Origin: Sulfurospirillum sp. UBA4058
GTDB taxonomy: Bacteria > Campylobacterota > Campylobacteria > Campylobacterales > Sulfurospirillaceae
Reading direction: 5' to 3'
DNA: 64,000 bases
NCBI GenBank assembly: GCA_002382085.1
Contig: DFZK01000007.1
Location: 156,006-220,005 of the forward strand
The notes below the pieces were generated by a model. That model had not been told where the DNA came from, made no database searches, and saw only the letters and a list, made by a program, of their open reading frames with translations. The position numbers were made by a program, and so were the translations under genes. Of this stretch, positions 25,420 to 34,558 are shown piece after piece; the first letter of the stretch is position 1, and the number at the start of each line of letters is the position of its first letter.

Positions 25420-26526
25420 ATGTTTATCGATAATGTACTACTCACTTTAAGCTCCGGAAAGGGCGGGCCGGGTTGTATCTCGTTCCGTAGAGAAAAACAC
25501 GTGATCCAAGGCGGTCCCGACGGCGGTGACGGCGGACGCGGAGGAAACGTCTATTTTCAAATCGATCGCAACACGCACACACTTTCGCATTTTCGAACCA
25601 ACCAACATCTCAAAGCGAAAAACGGCGAACAAGGCATGGGGCGCAAAATGTACGGAAAATCCGGTGAACATTTGGTTCTAAGCGTGCCTCCCGGAACGCA
25701 AATTATCGATGCCGAAACGGGTGAAGTTCTGCTTGACATGTTAGATCAAGACGAAAAACAATTGTTTTTAGAGGGCGGACTAGGCGGTTTGGGAAATACC
25801 CACTTTAAAAGCTCGACCAACCAACGTCCCGAATTCGCGCAACAAGGACGCCCGGGTGTCACCCGTAACGTTCGTTTAGAATTGAAACTGATCGCCGACG
25901 TGGGATTGGTCGGATTCCCGAACGTCGGAAAATCAACTTTGATCTCGGTACTTTCCAATGCGCAACCCGAAATTGCCAATTATGAATTTACGACGTTGAC
26001 GCCCAAACTAGGCGTTGTCGTAACCGAAGATTACCGTTCGTACGTCATGGCGGATATTCCGGGGATTATCGAGGGTGCCAGTGAAGGCAAAGGTCTTGGA
26101 ATCGACTTTTTGCGTCATATCGAACGTACGCAGTTTTTACTGTTTATGATCGATTTGGCAAACTACCGCGATTTAAAAGAACAATATTTGACCCTTAAAG
26201 AAGAGTTGGAAAAATTTTCCGAAGAACTTGCGACTCGAAATTTTGCGATTGCATTAACGCGTTGCGATACGATGAGCGTGGAAGAAGTCAATGAAAAAGT
26301 CGATTCTTTTCTAACTTTACTGAGCTTACAACCCAACAAGGGTGCTGATAAATACAAAGTGCGTGAAGAGTTACACGCGTATGCTCAAGACGTTTATGAA
26401 AGAGATGCCGCGTTACCGTTTTTTGTGATGCCGATCTCTTCCGTTTCAAAAATAAATATCGATGCGGTGAAATACGCATTATCAGACGTTATAACAAAGG
26501 TTCGGGATGAAAAGAGTCGTCGTTAA
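25420..26526 (+). CDS. obgE: GTPase Obg/CgtA
   Basis: A 368-aa Obg GTPase in ribosome assembly and stress control. The glycine-rich Obg fold spans about residues 1-158 (GGKGGPGCISFRREK, GPDGGDGGRGGNV). G1 is GFPNVGKSTLI, switch I is FTTLTPKLGVV, G3 is DIPGIIEGA and G4 a degenerate TRCD. ATG 25420 (MFIDNVLL) is chosen: AAAGG lies 7 nt upstream, and the preceding in-frame ATT/ACG codons are not needed. It overlaps proB by 20 nt. Confidence 0.96.
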   Translation: MFIDNVLLTLSSGKGGPGCISFRREKHVIQGGPDGGDGGRGGNVYFQIDRNTHTLSHFRTNQHLKAKNGEQGMGRKMYGKSGEHLVLSVPPGTQIIDAETGEVLLDMLDQDEKQLFLEGGLGGLGNTHFKSSTNQRPEFAQQGRPGVTRNVRLELKLIADVGLVGFPNVGKSTLISVLSNAQPEIANYEFTTLTPKLGVVVTEDYRSYVMADIPGIIEGASEGKGLGIDFLRHIERTQFLLFMIDLANYRDLKEQYLTLKEELEKFSEELATRNFAIALTRCDTMSVEEVNEKVDSFLTLLSLQPNKGADKYKVREELHAYAQDVYERDAALPFFVMPISSVSKINIDAVKYALSDVITKVRDEKSRR

Positions 26527-27271
26527 GGTCGGTACGCACGTATTAAGCGAAAACAATCGCTTGTGTAAGGAGCGTATTTTAAATTTAGTCGAGTTTTTAG
26601 TCGCTTTAATGCAAAAACACGAAGTGATTTTGGTCTCTTCGGGAGCCGTTGCGGCAGGGCATTCTCTTTTAAAATTGGATAAAAACCTGTTGCACAATCG
26701 CCAAGCGATCGCCGCGGTCGGACAACCGCAATTGATGGCAACGTATAATAAAAAACTGGAAAAATTCGGTAAAAACGGTGCTCAGCTTTTGCTAACGGCG
26801 GACGATTTTGACTCACGAAAACGTTGCTATCACGCCAAATGCACGATCGATACGCTGCTTCAAAACGGTATTTTGCCTATCATTAACGAAAACGATGCGA
26901 CGGCGACCGAAGAGTTGGTCTTCGGCGATAACGATCAACTCTCTTCGCGCGTTGCATACTATTTCGGAGCCGACATGTTAGTTTTGCTTTCCGATATCGA
27001 CGGCTATTACGATAAAGATCCGCATCAATACGAAGACGCCAAAATGCGAAAAATCGTACACGAAATCGCTCCGTCCGAGTTGGAAGTCGAAAAATCCGCG
27101 CATTACGCGTTTGCAACCGGCGGTATTGCCACCAAACTGAAAGCGGCTCACTTCTTATTAGAGCATCAAAAATCGATGTTTATCGCTAGCGGTTTTGATT
27201 TGAGCGACGTGAAAAGTTTTATGCTTGAGGGCGTTCATAAAGGCGGAACACTCTTTACATGTAAGGATTAA
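26507..27271 (+). CDS. proB: glutamate 5-kinase, short form without PUA domain
   Basis: A 254-aa amino-acid kinase phosphorylating glutamate in proline synthesis. VVKVGTHVL, LVSSGAVAAG, INENDATA, FGDNDQLSS and TGGIATKLKAA are in order. It ends where the kinase domain ends, lacking the ~100-aa PUA domain of the E. coli enzyme; short ProBs are known in this phylum. ATG 26507 follows GGTTCGGG and lies within the end of obg. Its last codons hold a TTACATGTAA copy (FTCKD) beside the fmt start. Confidence 0.95.
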   Translation: MKRVVVKVGTHVLSENNRLCKERILNLVEFLVALMQKHEVILVSSGAVAAGHSLLKLDKNLLHNRQAIAAVGQPQLMATYNKKLEKFGKNGAQLLLTADDFDSRKRCYHAKCTIDTLLQNGILPIINENDATATEELVFGDNDQLSSRVAYYFGADMLVLLSDIDGYYDKDPHQYEDAKMRKIVHEIAPSELEVEKSAHYAFATGGIATKLKAAHFLLEHQKSMFIASGFDLSDVKSFMLEGVHKGGTLFTCKD

Positions 27272-27272
27272 A

Positions 27273-28196
27273 ATGCGAATCGTATTTATGGGTACGCCTT
27301 CGTATGCGACACGTATTTTACAAGCACTCGTTGCTCAAAGAGAGTGTGAAGTCGTTCTTTTGGTGACGCAAGAAGATAAACCCGTGGGACGTAAACAGAT
27401 TTTGACGCCTCCTGATACGAAAGCATGGGCGCAAGAGCATGCTCCCAGCCTTGAAATCTATCAACCCAAGCGTTTGCGAAACAATGACGAAGCGGTCTGC
27501 AAAATTGCCGCTTGCCGCCCTGATTTTATCGTTGTTGCCGCATACGGACAAATTCTACCCGCATCGATTTTGGCATTGGCACCGTGCATTAACCTACATG
27601 CATCGCTTCTCCCTAAATACCGAGGCGCAAGCCCTATTCAATCCACTTTGTTAGCCGACGAGGCTTATGCGGGCGTCACTTCGATGCTGATGGAAGAGGG
27701 GCTTGACACGGGAGCGATGCTAGGATTTTCCTACGTACATGTCAAACCAAGCGATACGTCCGAACACCTGTTTGAAGTGCTAGCGGACGCGGCGACATCT
27801 TTAACGTTAAAGACGTTAGCACATTTTGAGCAACTTCAGCCGTGGAAACAAGTCGATGCCGCTATGACGCACTGCCGAAAAATCAAAAAAGAAGACGGTT
27901 TGGTTTCATGGCACGAAAAAGCGCAGACGCTGATGTGCAAATACCGAGCGTTTACGCCGTGGCCGGGCATTTACCTTGCATCGGGATTAAAATTGACGGA
28001 ACTTTCGTTAATGGACGCAGCAGGCAAAAACTCCCGCATCGGATGCATTGAGCGCATCACAAACGAGGGTGTCGTCGTGGCATGTGCTCAAGGTTCGCTT
28101 TTGATTTCAAAAGTACAACCTTCCTCCAAAAATGCGATGCATGTTTTGGATTATATTCGCGGAAAAAGGCTGGCATGTGGTGATTCAATGGTTTGA
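27273..28196 (+). CDS. fmt: methionyl-tRNA formyltransferase
   Basis: A 307-aa Fmt, adding formyl to initiator Met-tRNA. MRIVFMGTPSYATRIL at the start, then NLHASLLPKYRGASPIQ with the catalytic Asn/His and SMLMEEGLDTGAM, then the C-terminal OB-like domain. ATG 27273 follows AAGGATTAAA directly behind the proB stop. The next gene starts inside its 3' end. Confidence 0.96.
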   Translation: MRIVFMGTPSYATRILQALVAQRECEVVLLVTQEDKPVGRKQILTPPDTKAWAQEHAPSLEIYQPKRLRNNDEAVCKIAACRPDFIVVAAYGQILPASILALAPCINLHASLLPKYRGASPIQSTLLADEAYAGVTSMLMEEGLDTGAMLGFSYVHVKPSDTSEHLFEVLADAATSLTLKTLAHFEQLQPWKQVDAAMTHCRKIKKEDGLVSWHEKAQTLMCKYRAFTPWPGIYLASGLKLTELSLMDAAGKNSRIGCIERITNEGVVVACAQGSLLISKVQPSSKNAMHVLDYIRGKRLACGDSMV

Positions 28197-28812
28197 GCGT
28201 ATCGATTCGACGCACCGTTATATCATCTCCAAAGTTCGCGAAGGTACACTTCTTGCACCATATGCGATCGGTGCCGTTGAACAAACGGACGGTATCGGGA
28301 GCCGTGGCAATGCGTGGCAAGGCGGCAAAGGAAACTTTTTTTTCTCCTTTTGTGTAGAAGAGAAACAGTTACCCGAAGATTTACCGCTTGCTTCCGTTTC
28401 GATCTATTTTTCTTCCTTAGTGAAGCGTATTTTAGAGGAACAAGGCTCGCACGTATGGTTGAAATGGCCGAATGATTTTTACCGAAACGAGAAAAAAATC
28501 GGCGGATTGATTACGACGAAAATCGCCGGTACGATCGTCGGCTCGATAGGGCTAAATATAAGCTATGCACCCGAAAATTTTGATGTTTTAGACATCGATA
28601 TCGCACCTCAAATTCTAGCAGAACGTTTGATGCAAGAGGTTGAGAAAAAAATATCGTGGAAGAAAGTTTTTAGTAAATATAAGATAGAATTTGACAAAAA
28701 TCGAAAGTTTTCTTTCCATTTAGACGGCAAATTGGTCTCTTTGAACGATGCGGTATTGTGTGATGATGGCTCTATCGAGCTAGAAAATAAAAAGGTGTAC
28801 AGTTTACGATGA
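28177..28812 (+). CDS. birA: biotin--[acetyl-CoA-carboxylase] ligase (no DNA-binding domain)
   Basis: A ~211-aa monofunctional biotin ligase. WFERIDSTHRYI, the biotin/AMP loop GIGSRGNAWQGGKGNFFFSF (GRGRxxxxW-like) and KWPNDFY with KKIGGLI are present. The N-terminal HTH of E. coli BirA is absent, so it is not a repressor. Adjacent GTG codons at 28177 and 28180 are the likely starts, AAGG being 7-10 nt upstream; both lie inside fmt. It overlaps parA by 4 nt. The target would be the biotin carrier of acetyl-CoA carboxylase. Confidence 0.92.
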   Translation: MVIQWFERIDSTHRYIISKVREGTLLAPYAIGAVEQTDGIGSRGNAWQGGKGNFFFSFCVEEKQLPEDLPLASVSIYFSSLVKRILEEQGSHVWLKWPNDFYRNEKKIGGLITTKIAGTIVGSIGLNISYAPENFDVLDIDIAPQILAERLMQEVEKKISWKKVFSKYKIEFDKNRKFSFHLDGKLVSLNDAVLCDDGSIELENKKVYSLR

Positions 28813-29594
28813 GTGAGATTATAGCGATAGCAAATCAAAAGGGCGGTGTGGGCAAAACGACGACCGCTATTAATTTGGCTGCCTCTTTAGCAGTTGCCGA
28901 AAAGCGCGTATTGTTGATCGATATTGACCCTCAAGCCAATGCTACGACGGGACTCGGTTTTCACAGAAGTGACTACGAGTACAATATCTATCATGTTCTG
29001 ATCGGCCGAAAGCGACTCTCGCAAGTCATACTGGAAACTTCGCTTTCGACTTTACATGTCGCGCCCTCGAATATCGGGCTCGTCGGTGTCGAAAAAGAGT
29101 TTTACGATAACAATACCAAAGGTAGAGAGCTTATTTTGAAAAATAAAATCGAAGAGATCAGTGATCAGTACGATTATATTATTATCGATTCGCCGCCGGC
29201 ATTAGGTAGCATTACGATCAATGCTTTAAGTGCCGCTAATTCCGTTATTATCCCGATTCAATGCGAATTTTTTGCATTGGAAGGTTTAGCGCAATTACTC
29301 AATACCGTCAAATTAATTAAAAAAACCATTAATCCTACGCTTGAAATCAAAGGGTTTTTACCGACGATGTATAGCACGCAAAATAATCTTTCGAAACAGG
29401 TTTTTGCCGACTTGAAAGAACATTTTAAAAGTAAATTGTTTGTCGATAAGGAAAACGCTTCATACGTCGTGATTCCGCGTAATATCAAGTTGGCGGAGTC
29501 TCCGAGTTTCGGTAAGCCGATTATTTTATACGACGTCGAATCTCCCGGCTCAAAAGCGTATCAAACGCTCGCCAATTCTATTTTAGTGAGTTAG
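28809..29594 (+). CDS. parA: chromosome-partitioning ATPase ParA/Soj
   Basis: A 261-aa ParA ATPase with the deviant Walker A QKGGVGKTTTAINLAA, DIDPQANATTGLG and IIDSPPALG. The short N-terminus without an HTH is the chromosomal (Soj) type. It partners with ParB directly downstream to segregate origins. ATGA overlap with birA. No parS-like TGTTTCACGTGAAACA was seen in the window. Confidence 0.96.
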   Translation: MSEIIAIANQKGGVGKTTTAINLAASLAVAEKRVLLIDIDPQANATTGLGFHRSDYEYNIYHVLIGRKRLSQVILETSLSTLHVAPSNIGLVGVEKEFYDNNTKGRELILKNKIEEISDQYDYIIIDSPPALGSITINALSAANSVIIPIQCEFFALEGLAQLLNTVKLIKKTINPTLEIKGFLPTMYSTQNNLSKQVFADLKEHFKSKLFVDKENASYVVIPRNIKLAESPSFGKPIILYDVESPGSKAYQTLANSILVS

Positions 29595-29595
29595 T

Positions 29596-30450
29596 ATGAG
29601 CAGTGCGAAGAAAGTTTTAGGTCGAGGGCTGAGTGCTATTATCGAGGATGTCGAAGAAGCGTATAAACAAGATATCGAGCAAGCGAAAGATTTGGTTCGC
29701 GAAATTGATATCGAACGTATTACACCCAATCCGTATCAACCGCGAACCCATTTTAACGAGATCGCTCTCAAAGAGCTCAGCGAATCGATCAAACGTCACG
29801 GTTTGTTGCAACCGATTATCGTCGTGGCAAAAGACGACGCTTACATGTTGCTTGCCGGAGAGCGACGTTTACGGGCCAGTAAATTAGCGGGCTTAACGAA
29901 AATTAAGGCGATTGTTGCCGATATCGAGTCCAAAAATCTCCGCGAATTAGCACTGATCGAAAATATCCAAAGAGAAGATCTCAATCCCGTCGAATTGGCG
30001 ATTGCCTACAAAGAGTTGATCGAAGAGTATAAAATTACGCAAGAAGGTCTTTCGGAAATTATTCATAAAAGCCGTACCCAAATTACCAATACGATTCGAC
30101 TACTCAGTTTAAGCGAACAGACTAAAAAATACCTTTCTGAGGGCATTTTGTCGCAAGGGCATGCCAAAGTCTTGGTCGGACTCGATAGCAAAGACGAAGC
30201 GACGATCGTTAATACGATCTTGGGACAAAAGCTAAGCGTTCGTGAAACCGAAGCGTTAATTAAAAAACTTAAAAACGGCGAAGAAACGGTTCCGAAAACA
30301 AAGAGTGTTCGTAGTGCTTCCGAAGAGTTACAAACGCTTCAAAAACGATTGGATGAGCTAGGTTTTAAGACCGTTGCAAAAAATAATAGCATTACGATTC
30401 ATTTTAATAACGGTAAAGCAATTGATACCTTTTTTGAAATTTTAAAATAA
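29596..30450 (+). CDS. parB: chromosome-partitioning protein ParB/Spo0J
   Basis: A 284-aa ParB. The N-terminal CTPase region has NPYQPRTHFNE, KRHGLLQPIIV and GERRLRASKLAG. The central HTH has TQEGLSEIIHKSRTQITNTIRLL, and the C-terminal dimerisation domain ends the protein. It loads at parS and slides as a CTP clamp. ATG one base after the parA stop. A 142-nt gap to the ATP synthase genes follows. Confidence 0.96.
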   Translation: MSSAKKVLGRGLSAIIEDVEEAYKQDIEQAKDLVREIDIERITPNPYQPRTHFNEIALKELSESIKRHGLLQPIIVVAKDDAYMLLAGERRLRASKLAGLTKIKAIVADIESKNLRELALIENIQREDLNPVELAIAYKELIEEYKITQEGLSEIIHKSRTQITNTIRLLSLSEQTKKYLSEGILSQGHAKVLVGLDSKDEATIVNTILGQKLSVRETEALIKKLKNGEETVPKTKSVRSASEELQTLQKRLDELGFKTVAKNNSITIHFNNGKAIDTFFEILK

Positions 30451-30500
30451 TTGAATTAGTTTTCGGCATTAATTTAATAAACTATTTTCCTTGGCTGTGA

Positions 30501-30506
30501 TAAAAT
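30501..30506 (+). promoter_or_regulatory. candidate -10 box of the ATP synthase operon
   Basis: TAAAAT (in GTGATAAAATTCG) in the 142-nt gap between parB and atpF'. It would give a leader of about 80 nt. No -35 is visible. Confidence 0.35.
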
Positions 30507-30592
30507 TCGCGCAGATTTTACCGTGGCCTCTTAGTTGATAGTCAAAAATCTACAAAAATGAGACTGATCTCGAACTTAAAGGAGCAAGAAAT

Positions 30593-31015
30593 ATGTTGGA
30601 TATTATCCCGGCGCTATTACTGACGACCGGAACTGTATTTTTAGTTTTGTTGGTGATTTTGAACAAAACTCTCTATAAACCCCTTTTAGAATTTATCGAC
30701 AATCGCAATAATTCTATTAATCGTGATTTAGAGAATGCAGGGAAAAATGCCAGTGACGTTGTCGCATATTACCAAGAAACCGAAAGCATTTTGTCCGAAG
30801 CCAAAATCGAGGCGGCGAAGATAAGAGAAGCCGCGTTGAGTGAAGCAAAAGAAAAAGCCGTCAAACGTATCGAGCAAAAAAAGAGCGATCTTGATGTCGA
30901 AAATGCAACGTTTTTGAAAACGCTAGAGACGGAAAAAGAAGAATTTAAAGCAAGCTTGTTAGCGCAAAAAGCTCTCTTCAAAGAGACGATTGCCGCTAAG
31001 TTGAGCCATATTTAA
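30593..31015 (+). CDS. atpF': F1Fo ATP synthase subunit b'
   Basis: A 140-aa b' subunit: one N-terminal membrane helix (PALLLTTGTVFLVLLVIL), then LYKPLLEFIDNRNNSI and a long charged helix forming half of the peripheral stalk. It pairs with the b subunit encoded next. Strong AAAGGAG ribosome-binding site. The membrane subunits a and c (atpB, atpE) are not in this cluster, as is usual in this phylum. Confidence 0.93.
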   Translation: MLDIIPALLLTTGTVFLVLLVILNKTLYKPLLEFIDNRNNSINRDLENAGKNASDVVAYYQETESILSEAKIEAAKIREAALSEAKEKAVKRIEQKKSDLDVENATFLKTLETEKEEFKASLLAQKALFKETIAAKLSHI

Positions 31016-31024
31016 GGAGAAAAG

Positions 31025-31537
31025 ATGTTCAAATATCTTTTAATGTGCGTTGCTCCGATAGCGCTTTTGGCAAGTGGAGGCGCACATAGCGGCTCAACCG
31101 ATATTATCCCAAGAGCGATTAACTTTTTGATTTTTGCCGCTATCTTATATTATTATATTGCCGAGCCGGCAAAACAGTGGTATTTAGGGCGTAAAAACGA
31201 AATAGCGGATAAATTGGACTCGATTCAAGTCAAACTTAAAGAGTCTCACAGTAAAAAAGAGACGGCTTTGGCAAAAGTCGAAGAAGCGAAAGTCAATGCC
31301 AAAGCATTGATTGAGACGGCAAAAAAAGAAGCGGTTCTTTTAAGTGAAAAAGTGTCTCTCGAAGCAGATCAAGAGATCGCAAATCTTGAAAAAGCATTTC
31401 AAGATCGAACGACGATCGAACGACGAAAGATGCAACGCGTTATCGTCAGTGAAATTTTAGACGAAGTCTTTAAAGAGGGTTCTATTTCTCTGGATAATAA
31501 TGAAATTGTCAAAATCGTTAGTAAAAAGGTTGCCTAA
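31025..31537 (+). CDS. atpF: F1Fo ATP synthase subunit b
   Basis: A 170-aa b subunit. It starts with a signal-like hydrophobic stretch (MFKYLLMCVAPIALLASGG) before the true membrane helix (AINFLIFAAILYYYIAEP). A long Lys/Glu/Ala-rich stalk helix follows. SD AAGGAG. It shares one base with atpH (TAATG). Confidence 0.93.
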   Translation: MFKYLLMCVAPIALLASGGAHSGSTDIIPRAINFLIFAAILYYYIAEPAKQWYLGRKNEIADKLDSIQVKLKESHSKKETALAKVEEAKVNAKALIETAKKEAVLLSEKVSLEADQEIANLEKAFQDRTTIERRKMQRVIVSEILDEVFKEGSISLDNNEIVKIVSKKVA

Positions 31538-32067
31538 TGAGCGGAGCAATAGCAAAAAAATACGTTAATGCTTTAATCGGCAGTTGTAACGATGCGGAAT
31601 TGGTCGAAATCACGACTTCTTTGGTTCAGCTAAAAGCGGCGTTTGATTTGGAAAAATTTAATCATATTATTCTTTCTCCGGATGTAAATGCGCAAGCAAA
31701 AGAGTCGTTGGTACTCTCTTTGGTTGAAAACGGTAGTGCTAAATTGAAAAATTTTATTAAGATCATTAGCCGTAACGACCGTTTAAGCCTTATCCCTTTA
31801 ATGGCAAAAGAACTTAAATACCAACTCTCTTTAAAAAACAACACCTATGAAGGAAAAATCTTAACGAACTTTGCGGTTAGCCCTTCGCAAGTAGGAGAGT
31901 TGGAAGCGAATTTCAGTAAAAAATTTAATGCAACAATCAAATTAGCGGCACAACAAGAACAATATCCGGGCATTAAAATAGAGTTAGACGACCTTGGCGT
32001 TGAAGTAAGCTTTTCATTAGAGCGTTTGAAAGCTCAAATGACGGAGCATATTTTAAAAGCAATTTAA
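31537..32067 (+). CDS. atpH: F1Fo ATP synthase subunit delta
   Basis: A 176-aa OSCP/delta subunit joining the peripheral stalk to F1. It starts SGAIAKKYVNALIG (family RRYAxAL-like) and carries a C-terminal PGIKIELDDLGVEVSFSLERLKAQM, the conserved region. Overlap TAATG with atpF shows translational coupling. Confidence 0.94.
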   Translation: MSGAIAKKYVNALIGSCNDAELVEITTSLVQLKAAFDLEKFNHIILSPDVNAQAKESLVLSLVENGSAKLKNFIKIISRNDRLSLIPLMAKELKYQLSLKNNTYEGKILTNFAVSPSQVGELEANFSKKFNATIKLAAQQEQYPGIKIELDDLGVEVSFSLERLKAQMTEHILKAI

Positions 32068-32112
32068 ACCCAAAATTAAGAATATAGATAAAAGAAAGTG
32101 AAGGAGTAGTTT

Positions 32113-33630
32113 GTGGGAGCAAAAATGAAAGCTGACGAAATCAGTTCTATCATTAAAGAACGTATCGAAAACTTTGAACTTAATGTCGACATCGAAGAGA
32201 CGGGAAAAGTAATTTCCGTTGCCGACGGTGTTGCCAACGTTTACGGTTTAAAAAATGTTATGGCAGGTGAAATGGTCGAGTTTGAGAGCGGCGAAAGAGG
32301 TATGGCTCTTAACCTTGAAGAATCAAGCGTCGGTATCGTTATTCTCGGTAGCGGTAGCGAAATTAAAGAGGGTTCTTCCGTTAAACGTTTGGGAAAACTT
32401 TTACGCGTTCCCGTCGGTGAAGCACTCGTCGGACGCGTTGTCAATGCTTTAGGCGATCCGATCGATGCCAAAGGACCGATTGCAACGACGGAGACTCGAT
32501 TCGTCGAAGAAAAAGCACACGGTATTATGGCGCGTAAATCGGTTCATGAACCGCTTCAAACGGGTATTAAAGCGATCGATGCCCTTGTTCCGATCGGACG
32601 AGGACAAAGAGAGTTGATTATCGGTGATAGACAAACCGGTAAAACGACGATTGCCGTTGATACGATTATTAATCAAAAAGGTCAAGACGTTATTTGTATT
32701 TACGTTGCGATCGGACAAAAACAATCAACCGTAGCGCAAGTCGTTAAAAAATTAGAAGAACACGGTGCTATGGCGTATACGATCGTTGTTAACGCAAGTG
32801 CTTCCGAATCTGCGGCAATGCAATTCTTAGCACCGTATGCGGGCGTTTCAATGGGCGAATACTTTAGAGATAGCGCACGTCACGCATTGATTATTTACGA
32901 TGATCTTTCCAAACATGCGGTTGCTTACCGTGAAATGTCTTTGATTTTACGCCGTCCTCCGGGTCGTGAAGCATATCCCGGTGACGTTTTCTATCTTCAC
33001 TCTCGTTTATTGGAAAGAGCGGCAAAAGTCAATGATGAGCTTGGTGCGGGTTCATTAACGGCTCTTCCGATTATTGAAACGCAAGCGGGTGACGTATCGG
33101 CATACATTCCTACGAACGTTATTTCGATTACGGACGGTCAAATTTTCTTGGAATCCGATCTTTTCAACTCCGGTATTCGTCCGGCAATTAACGTCGGTCT
33201 TTCCGTTTCTCGCGTCGGCGGTGCGGCTCAAATTAAAGCAACGAAACAAGTTGCCGGTACGTTAAGACTCGATCTTGCGCAATACCGAGAGTTGCAAGCG
33301 TTTGCACAATTCGCGAGCGACCTTGACGAGTCTAGCCGTAAACAATTGGAACGCGGTCAAAGAATGGTAGAAGTCTTGAAACAACCTCCGTATGCACCGA
33401 TTGCCGTTGAAAAGCAAATTTTAATCATTTTTGCCGGTGCAAAAGGTTATCTTGATAGCATCGATCTTAAATCTGTCGGTCGTTTCGAAGCAGAACTTAA
33501 TTCTTACGTCGAAGCAAAATACCCTGAAATTTTTGAACAACTCAAAGCGAAAAAAGCCATCGATAAAGAGTTAGAAGAACTATTACATAAGGCACTAGGC
33601 GAGTTCAAAGCGACGTTTGCAGTCAAGTAA
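32113..33630 (+). CDS. atpA: F1Fo ATP synthase subunit alpha
   Basis: A 505-aa alpha subunit. Walker A GDRQTGKTTIAVDTI, then VYVAIGQKQSTV and RPPGREAYPGDVFYLHSRLLERAAK are typical. It carries the non-catalytic nucleotide site. GTG 32113 is the start, since AAGGAG lies 7 nt upstream; the ATG four codons later is too far away. Confidence 0.98.
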   Translation: MGAKMKADEISSIIKERIENFELNVDIEETGKVISVADGVANVYGLKNVMAGEMVEFESGERGMALNLEESSVGIVILGSGSEIKEGSSVKRLGKLLRVPVGEALVGRVVNALGDPIDAKGPIATTETRFVEEKAHGIMARKSVHEPLQTGIKAIDALVPIGRGQRELIIGDRQTGKTTIAVDTIINQKGQDVICIYVAIGQKQSTVAQVVKKLEEHGAMAYTIVVNASASESAAMQFLAPYAGVSMGEYFRDSARHALIIYDDLSKHAVAYREMSLILRRPPGREAYPGDVFYLHSRLLERAAKVNDELGAGSLTALPIIETQAGDVSAYIPTNVISITDGQIFLESDLFNSGIRPAINVGLSVSRVGGAAQIKATKQVAGTLRLDLAQYRELQAFAQFASDLDESSRKQLERGQRMVEVLKQPPYAPIAVEKQILIIFAGAKGYLDSIDLKSVGRFEAELNSYVEAKYPEIFEQLKAKKAIDKELEELLHKALGEFKATFAVK

Positions 33631-33639
33631 GGATAAGCT

Positions 33640-34524
33640 ATGGCAAACCTTAAAGAAATAAAACGAAAAATCAAGAGTGTTCAAAATACTCAAAAAACAA
33701 CGCGTGCTATGAAGCTCGTTTCAACGGCGAAGTTGAAACGAGCGGAAATGGCCGCTAAGCAATCTCGTATTTATGCGATTAAAATTAACGAAGTCCTTTC
33801 AGAGATAGCGTATAAAATTAATCAATATAAAAACGGTGCGGTTGAAAGTCGTTTTTTTGATAAAGATGAAACACCTAAAGTCGTTGACGTGATTTTTGTA
33901 ACGGCGGACAAGGGTTTGTGCGGCGGTTTTAATATTCAAACGATTAAAGCGGTTCGTAAACTTTTGAGTGAGTATGCAGAACAAAAAATAACGGTTCGTT
34001 TGCATGCCGTAGGCCGTAAAGGTATTGCTTTTTTTAATTTCCAAGGGATTGAATTACACACTTCGTATGCCGGTGTGAGTTCTTCTCCGAGTTATGAAAA
34101 AGCGCAAGAAATTGTTCAAAAAGCGATTCAAGACTTTATCGATAAAAAAACGGATAAAGTAATTTTGATTCACAACGGATATAAAAATATGATCTCTCAA
34201 GAGCTCAAAGTGGTTGACGTTGTTCCCGTCGAGTCACCGCTTGAAGTTCTTGAAACAAACTCTTTGATGGAATTAGAACCTGATGAGAGCGGCGAAGAAA
34301 TTTTAGATTCGTTGTTACAAAAATATTTTGAGTATAACATGTACTATGCGTTGATTGATTCATTGGCGGCAGAACATAGTGCTAGAATGCAAGCAATGGA
34401 AAATGCAACCAATAATGCTAAAGAGCGCGTTAACGTCTTGACGTTAGCATACAATAAAGCACGACAAGAATCTATTACCACTGAACTTATCGAAATTATC
34501 AGTGGTGTAGAGTCTATGAAATAA
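33640..34524 (+). CDS. atpG: F1Fo ATP synthase subunit gamma
   Basis: A 294-aa gamma subunit, the rotor shaft. MANLKEIKRKIKSVQNTQKTTRAMKLVSTAK at the N-terminus, TADKGLCGGFN in the centre and a C-terminal ARMQAMENATNNA helix; these are the family's conserved ends. It lies 9 nt after atpA. Confidence 0.97.
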   Translation: MANLKEIKRKIKSVQNTQKTTRAMKLVSTAKLKRAEMAAKQSRIYAIKINEVLSEIAYKINQYKNGAVESRFFDKDETPKVVDVIFVTADKGLCGGFNIQTIKAVRKLLSEYAEQKITVRLHAVGRKGIAFFNFQGIELHTSYAGVSSSPSYEKAQEIVQKAIQDFIDKKTDKVILIHNGYKNMISQELKVVDVVPVESPLEVLETNSLMELEPDESGEEILDSLLQKYFEYNMYYALIDSLAAEHSARMQAMENATNNAKERVNVLTLAYNKARQESITTELIEIISGVESMK

Positions 34525-34558
34525 ATTGTTTTGTGAAAAAATATAAGGAGAATATTCA

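Noticed and set aside
28809..30450. parS sites near parAB
   Set aside because: Looked for TGTTTCACGTGAAACA; only CGTGAAAC fragments inside coding sequence were found, well short of the consensus.
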